A stretch of 64,000 bases of DNA from Glycomyces sp. NRRL B-16210 (GTDB lineage Bacteria > Actinomycetota > Actinomycetes > Mycobacteriales > Micromonosporaceae). The notes beneath the pieces were generated by a model. It was not told where the DNA came from. It ran no database searches and saw only the letters and a list, made by a program, of their open reading frames with translations. Location: NCBI RefSeq assembly GCF_000719515.1, contig NZ_JOGR01000014.1, positions 1-64,000 on the forward strand, given 5' to 3'. Shown here piece by piece: positions 60,231-64,000 of the stretch. A program made the position numbers and the translations under genes. The first letter of the stretch is position 1. Each line of letters begins with the position of its first letter.

Positions 60231-61108
60231 TGCAACCCGAGATCTTCGCCGCCGGCGCCGTGCTCTGGCGCCCGGGCGAGGAGGGGCCCGAACTGGCCCT
60301 CATCCACCGCCCCAAGTACGGCGACTGGACCTTCCCGAAGGGCAAGCTCAAACGCGGCGAGCACCTGCTCGCGGCGGCGCAGCGGGAGGTCTTCGAGGAG
60401 ACGGGGATCCGCCCGGTGCTCGGCCGCCCGCTCGCGCCCTCCTTCTACGACAAGGAGGGCCGGCTCAAACGCGTCGACTACTGGTGCGCCACACCGGCGG
60501 CCGAGGAGGCCGTAGACGAGGCGGTGGACCCTCGCGAGGTCGACGACCTGGAGTGGGTGCCCCTCGACGCCGTCTCGGAGCGGCTCACCTACGAGCGGGA
60601 CCAGCCGGTCCTGGCCGACTTCGCGCGCGAGGCCGCGCGCGACACCGTGCCGCTGGTGTTCGTCCGCCACGCCATCGCGCTGTCCAAAGCGGACTGGTTC
60701 GACCAGGACGAGCTGCGCCCGCTCAACCAGCGCGGCAGAGAACGCGCCCAGCAGCTCGAAGTGCTGCTCTCGGCGTACCCGAGCGGGCGGGCGTACAGCT
60801 CCACGAGCGCGCGCTGCCTGGAGACCCTGCTGCCGTACTGCGCGGCCGAGGGCGTCTCGGTGACGGGACTGCCCGAGTTCACCTTGGGCACCAGCAAACC
60901 CGCCGAGGCCACGGCCCGCCTGGACGCGATCATCGAAGCGGGCGGGCCCGCGGTGATCTGCGGCCACGGCGAGAGCATCGACGAGATGATCGCCTACGCC
61001 GCCGGCAAACTCGGCACCCCGGTCTCCTTGGGCTCCTTGGACAAGGGCTCCTTCGTCGTGTTCCACACCGCCGAAGGCCGCCTAGTGGCGACCGAGCACC
61101 ACGACTGA
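60230..61108 (+). CDS. Nudix-histidine phosphatase fusion (MutT1-like)
   Basis: A 292-residue two-domain protein. Residues 1-135 are a Nudix hydrolase with a perfect Nudix box (G-x5-E-x7-REV-x-EE-x-G-I, beginning at GKLKRGEH). Residues about 145-292 are a histidine-phosphatase domain (PLVFVRHAIALSKADW, VICGHGESIDEM). The design matches mycobacterial MutT1, which degrades 8-oxo-dGTP and diadenosine polyphosphates. Translational coupling with ppk supports a role in nucleotide/polyphosphate housekeeping. Confidence 0.92.
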   Translation: MQPEIFAAGAVLWRPGEEGPELALIHRPKYGDWTFPKGKLKRGEHLLAAAQREVFEETGIRPVLGRPLAPSFYDKEGRLKRVDYWCATPAAEEAVDEAVDPREVDDLEWVPLDAVSERLTYERDQPVLADFAREAARDTVPLVFVRHAIALSKADWFDQDELRPLNQRGRERAQQLEVLLSAYPSGRAYSSTSARCLETLLPYCAAEGVSVTGLPEFTLGTSKPAEATARLDAIIEAGGPAVICGHGESIDEMIAYAAGKLGTPVSLGSLDKGSFVVFHTAEGRLVATEHHD

Positions 61109-61129
61109 CTCGCGGCTTCGCGGACCCGA

Positions 61130-61169
61130 CCGGCGCCCCGTTCTCCGAAGCCGGAGAACGGGGCGCCGG
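61130..61169. terminator. Very strong bidirectional hairpin before the GH3 gene end
   Basis: An 18-bp perfect stem (61130-61147/61152-61169, core GCGCCCCGTTCTCCG) with an AAGC loop between the convergent Nudix and GH3 genes; three bases from the GH3 stop. Confidence 0.88.
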
Positions 61170-61171
61170 CG

Positions 61172-64000
61172 TCAGCGGCCCAGTCGGATCGAGTCGACGT
61201 AGAGGCCTCCGGCGCGGAAGCGCAGGTACAGGTCCTGCGTGCCCTCGGCGCCTTCGAGCGGCGCGGTGACGTCCGTGAACGCCTGCGGCCCTGCGGTCTT
61301 GGGGACCTCGACCTCGGCCAGGAGCCTCCCGTCGGGGGCTCCGGCGCGGACCTCGATCACCGGGTCGGACAGGTCCGCCCAGTCGGCCGCCGTCGTGGCC
61401 GTGCGTAGTTCGATCGTCTTCGCGCCGTCGAGGACCGCGTTCGTGAAGCCCGCGAAGGCGCCCGGACGGCGCGATGCCGTCGAGTGGTAGCCGCCTTCGC
61501 GCTTGAGCGTGTGCAGTTTCGACACCTCCCAGTAGGTGAGGCCCTGGGCGATCGTGGCCTTCTCCCAGACGTTGGCGGTCTCGGAGAGGTCGAGCGGGGC
61601 GATGGTCCCGCCGGCGATGCGGATGGTCGCCTCGGAGCTGCCGGCCCGGAGGGTGTACCGGCCGGTCTCGACGATCCGCTTGCCGCTCACCACATCCCAC
61701 ACGAACAGGTCCTGCGGGTCCACGGTGATCAGGGCGCGGCGGGTCTCCCCCGGCCGCAGGTTCTTGACGCGGGTGAACCCGGCGAGCTGGCGCTTGGCGA
61801 CCCGGTCGCCGTAGGCGGAGTCGAGCGAGGTCGCGTAGACGAGGGCCACCTCGTCGGAGACCCGCTCGCCGGTGTTGGTCAGGTGGACCACGACGGTGAA
61901 CGGCTCCTCGGCGCTCACCTTCGCCGGCACCTCCAGCGGGCCGTACTCCACAGTGGTGTAACTCAGGCCATGCCCGAAGGGGTACACCGGTTCCGCGTCG
62001 GAGTAGCGGTAGGTCAGGCCGGCGGCGATCACGTCGTACTCGAGCATGTCGACCTCGCTGACGCGGTACGCCTCGGTGTTCGGTCCCGGCTTCGGGAGCG
62101 AGGCGGTGTCGGCAAGCCACGTCGAGGTGAGCCGCCCGGCGGGCGAGCAGTCGCCCGCGAGGGCCTCGGCCAGCGCGGTCCCGGCGGCCTGCCCGGCGTG
62201 GGAGGTGTAGAGGATCGCGGCGACGTTCGGGTCGTCCGCGATAGCGCCGATCGCCAAGGGGTAGGCCGAGACCACGACGACGACGGTGCGGCCGGGTTTG
62301 GCGGCGGCGACCTCGCGGACGAGTTCGGCCTGGCGGGGCGCGAGGTCGAGTCCGGGCCGGTCGAAGCATTCGCGGGCGTTGACGAGCGGGTGGTTGCCGA
62401 CGAGGACGACGGCCCAGTCGGCAGCGGCCGCGACGGTCGCGGCCGCTTCGGGGCCGTGCTCGACGAGGGTCTCGGTGAGGACGGGTTCGTAGGGGCCCTT
62501 GACGAGCGGGAGCGAGCGGTCCTCGGCGAGGCGGACGTGGAAGGGCCCGTCGGGTTCCGACGGGACGTGGTTGACGCCGAACAGCTCGACGGCGCCGGTG
62601 GATCCATCGGCGGGTCGATAGTGGAGGTTCTGGTGGGTGAACCAGGCGTTGGCGTCCTCCATGTGCTCGTCCTGGGCGAGGAGGACCGGTCCGCCGGCGC
62701 CGGAGGCGCCGGCCTGGTTGGCGAAGGTGGCCGGGCCGTCGCCGCGCTCCAGGAGGTTCGCCATGACGAACCTGCCGGTGGCGTTGTGGCGGAACATGTG
62801 CTGTTCGTGCGCCCAGTCCCAGACCTCGAAGGCCTCGGTGTCGCCGAGGGTCTCGGAGTGGGCGACGAGCGCGCCGCCTTCTGCGACGTTGACGTACGCG
62901 CCGCCGGCTCGCCAGGCGATGGTGTCGTTGCCGCTGTGGTGGGTCACGCGGTCCGCGCCGAGGCGCTCGCGCAGGGCCTGGAGCGGAGTGGTGCGGCGTT
63001 CGAGCGGGACGAGCGGGCTGTAGTAGTCGCGCAGGTTGAGGTCGGCGAGCGGGCCGAGGACGGCGACGCGGGCGCCTTCGGGGAGCGGGAGCGCCGAGCG
63101 GTCGTTCTTGAGCAGCACGAGCTGTTCGCGGGCGGCCTGGAGGGCGAGTGCGATCGCCTCGGGCCGGTTCTGGGGGTGCGGGTCGGGCGCGATCAGGTTG
63201 TACTCGCAGTCCTCGCCGTCGAGTCTCCCTGCGCGGACGAGGAAGTCGAGCCAGTCGCGCACGGCCCGGTCGAGGTGCTCGGTGGTGAGGCCGAACAGGC
63301 CGCGGCGGACGGCCTCGCCGGCTTCGGCGACGAACGGCAGGTCGGAGCCGTCGTGGAAGTGGGTCTGTCCGGCGTGGAGCATGAGGCCCCCGGCGAGGAC
63401 GCCGAGCTCCTCGGCGTCGATCTCGCGGCCTTCCTCGGCGGCGAGGGCGGCGGGGTAGGGCACGTCCTCCTTGGGCCGCTCCCAGGTGTCCCAGGCGGCG
63501 CCCTTGGTGGTGTGGAGGTTGACGCCGTCCCAGCCGTCGGGGAGGAAGAAGAACCGGCCGCCGGCCCATTCGGCGCGGAGCGTCTCCAGGATCGGGGAGA
63601 TGATCGAGGGGACGCCGTTGACGAGGTTGTAGGAGGTCATCGCGCCGAGGACCGCGCCGGCCTCGACGGGCTTGCGGTAGGGCACGGCCTGGTACTCGTG
63701 GAGGGCGCGCACGCCCATGGAGGCGGAGGTGCGGTGGCGGTGGTACTCGTGGTTGTAGCCGAGGAAGTGCTTCATCTGCGGGAAGAGGCGCACGTAGTCG
63801 GGGTGGCGCCCGCGCAGGCCCCACGCGTAGGCGGTGGTCATGGCGGCGGCGTGGAGGGGGTCCTCGCCGAAGCCCTCCTCGAAGCGGCCGGCGAGGGGGT
63901 TGGAGCGGAGGTCGGCGACGGGGCCGAAGCCGGCCAGGACGCCGGTGTCGCGGGCGCGGGTCTCGTGGGAGACGACCTCGCCGACGCGTTCCATCAGCTC
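61172..64000 (-). CDS. GH3-family glycosidase with CBM6-like tail (N-terminus off the window)
   Basis: At least 940 residues; the frame continues past the window edge. The N-domain has RFEEGFGEDPLHAAAMTTAY, MKHFLGYN and AVLGAMTSYNLVNGVPS; the nucleophile region reads FFFLPDGWDGVNLH rather than the common SDW. The second GH3 domain starts at LALQAAREQLVLLKNDRSALPLPEGARVAVLGPLADL and is split by a long insertion (GGAYVNVAEGG to the VELFG region) that looks like a beta-trefoil/fascin-type module. It resumes at AADWAVVLVGNHP, followed by a fibronectin-III-like domain and a CBM6-type carbohydrate-binding tail (TIELRTATTAADWADLSDP onward). Probably a beta-glycosidase; the location cannot be judged without the N-terminus. 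Confidence 0.85.
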   Translation of the reverse strand, partial: ELMERVGEVVSHETRARDTGVLAGFGPVADLRSNPLAGRFEEGFGEDPLHAAAMTTAYAWGLRGRHPDYVRLFPQMKHFLGYNHEYHRHRTSASMGVRALHEYQAVPYRKPVEAGAVLGAMTSYNLVNGVPSIISPILETLRAEWAGGRFFFLPDGWDGVNLHTTKGAAWDTWERPKEDVPYPAALAAEEGREIDAEELGVLAGGLMLHAGQTHFHDGSDLPFVAEAGEAVRRGLFGLTTEHLDRAVRDWLDFLVRAGRLDGEDCEYNLIAPDPHPQNRPEAIALALQAAREQLVLLKNDRSALPLPEGARVAVLGPLADLNLRDYYSPLVPLERRTTPLQALRERLGADRVTHHSGNDTIAWRAGGAYVNVAEGGALVAHSETLGDTEAFEVWDWAHEQHMFRHNATGRFVMANLLERGDGPATFANQAGASGAGGPVLLAQDEHMEDANAWFTHQNLHYRPADGSTGAVELFGVNHVPSEPDGPFHVRLAEDRSLPLVKGPYEPVLTETLVEHGPEAAATVAAAADWAVVLVGNHPLVNARECFDRPGLDLAPRQAELVREVAAAKPGRTVVVVVSAYPLAIGAIADDPNVAAILYTSHAGQAAGTALAEALAGDCSPAGRLTSTWLADTASLPKPGPNTEAYRVSEVDMLEYDVIAAGLTYRYSDAEPVYPFGHGLSYTTVEYGPLEVPAKVSAEEPFTVVVHLTNTGERVSDEVALVYATSLDSAYGDRVAKRQLAGFTRVKNLRPGETRRALITVDPQDLFVWDVVSGKRIVETGRYTLRAGSSEATIRIAGGTIAPLDLSETANVWEKATIAQGLTYWEVSKLHTLKREGGYHSTASRRPGAFAGFTNAVLDGAKTIELRTATTAADWADLSDPVIEVRAGAPDGRLLAEVEVPKTAGPQAFTDVTAPLEGAEGTQDLYLRFRAGGLYVDSIRLGR

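Noticed and set aside
60930..63824. A 964-codon minus-strand frame parallel to the GH3 gene
   Set aside because: Extremely Arg/Pro-rich; the GH3 motifs are in the neighbouring frame.

Overview
The window is a high-GC (roughly 70%) chromosomal segment with mostly ATG/GTG starts, many 4-nt ATGA/GTGA overlaps and strong GC hairpin terminators. Gene content points to an Actinomycetota (actinobacterium): an AfsR/SARP-type BTAD regulator, a DUF397 + XRE/DUF5753 pair, YbaB/WXG100-like type VII secretion genes, NarL-type two-component genes, MutT1-like Nudix-phosphatase fusion, panCD-nadBC-coaX clustering and serS next to Cof-type HAD genes. The genus cannot be fixed from the sequence; a Glycomycetaceae/Micromonosporales-type organism is only a guess.

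Layout. 1-9163: a GCACC minisatellite, an EamA exporter divergent from its likely CGNR regulator with palindromic operators, a pentapeptide-repeat protein, a MoaF-like protein, an unknown disordered protein, DUF952, a histidine kinase-response regulator-membrane protein operon and one unknown gene. 9232-15953: a tightly coupled five-gene leftward operon (BTAD regulator, P-loop NTPase, SPFH-like protein, vWA-OmpA lipoprotein, multi-TM protein). The first two proteins share a short Asn/aromatic motif that looks like a homotypic signalling motif; this is the best candidate for an undescribed system. 16071-18809: DUF397/XRE pair, then a degraded stretch with a frameshifted gene and a possible acyl-CoA dehydrogenase remnant. 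18810-22788: GlxA-type regulator/MFS pair and a hydrolase/TetR pair.

22917-28024 is housekeeping: tRNA-Pro, metallophosphoesterase, YqeY, prfC, rsmA, ispE. 28285-32876 holds two tandem paralogous modules, each YbaB - small helical protein - large WXG-like protein, resembling type VII secreted effectors with a conserved N-terminal half and divergent C-termini. 32967-40648 is cofactor biosynthesis on the minus strand: DUF2520-panC-panD, an S10 peptidase, then nadB-nadC-coaX. Aspartate feeds both halves (beta-alanine by PanD, iminoaspartate by NadB), and CoaX phosphorylates the pantothenate made by PanC.

40774-50581 carries a MidA-like methyltransferase, a PD-(D/E)XK-like protein with a duplicated tail, an AraC regulator/quinone reductase pair, an ABC-F protein, two HAD phosphatases, DUF488, serS and a zincin. 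50802-54111 is a molybdate operon (HTH-TOBE sensor, modABC) behind an array of repeats. 54249-57430 has an MFS exporter with an ArsR regulator, and pheA. 57660-61108 has tRNA-Glu, tRNA-Asp and a ppk-mutT1-like operon behind a PHO-box-like repeat. The window ends inside a large GH3 glycosidase.

Both nadB and modC carry in-frame low-complexity insertions of more than 50 residues. No insertion sequence, integrase, phage gene or CRISPR array was found.
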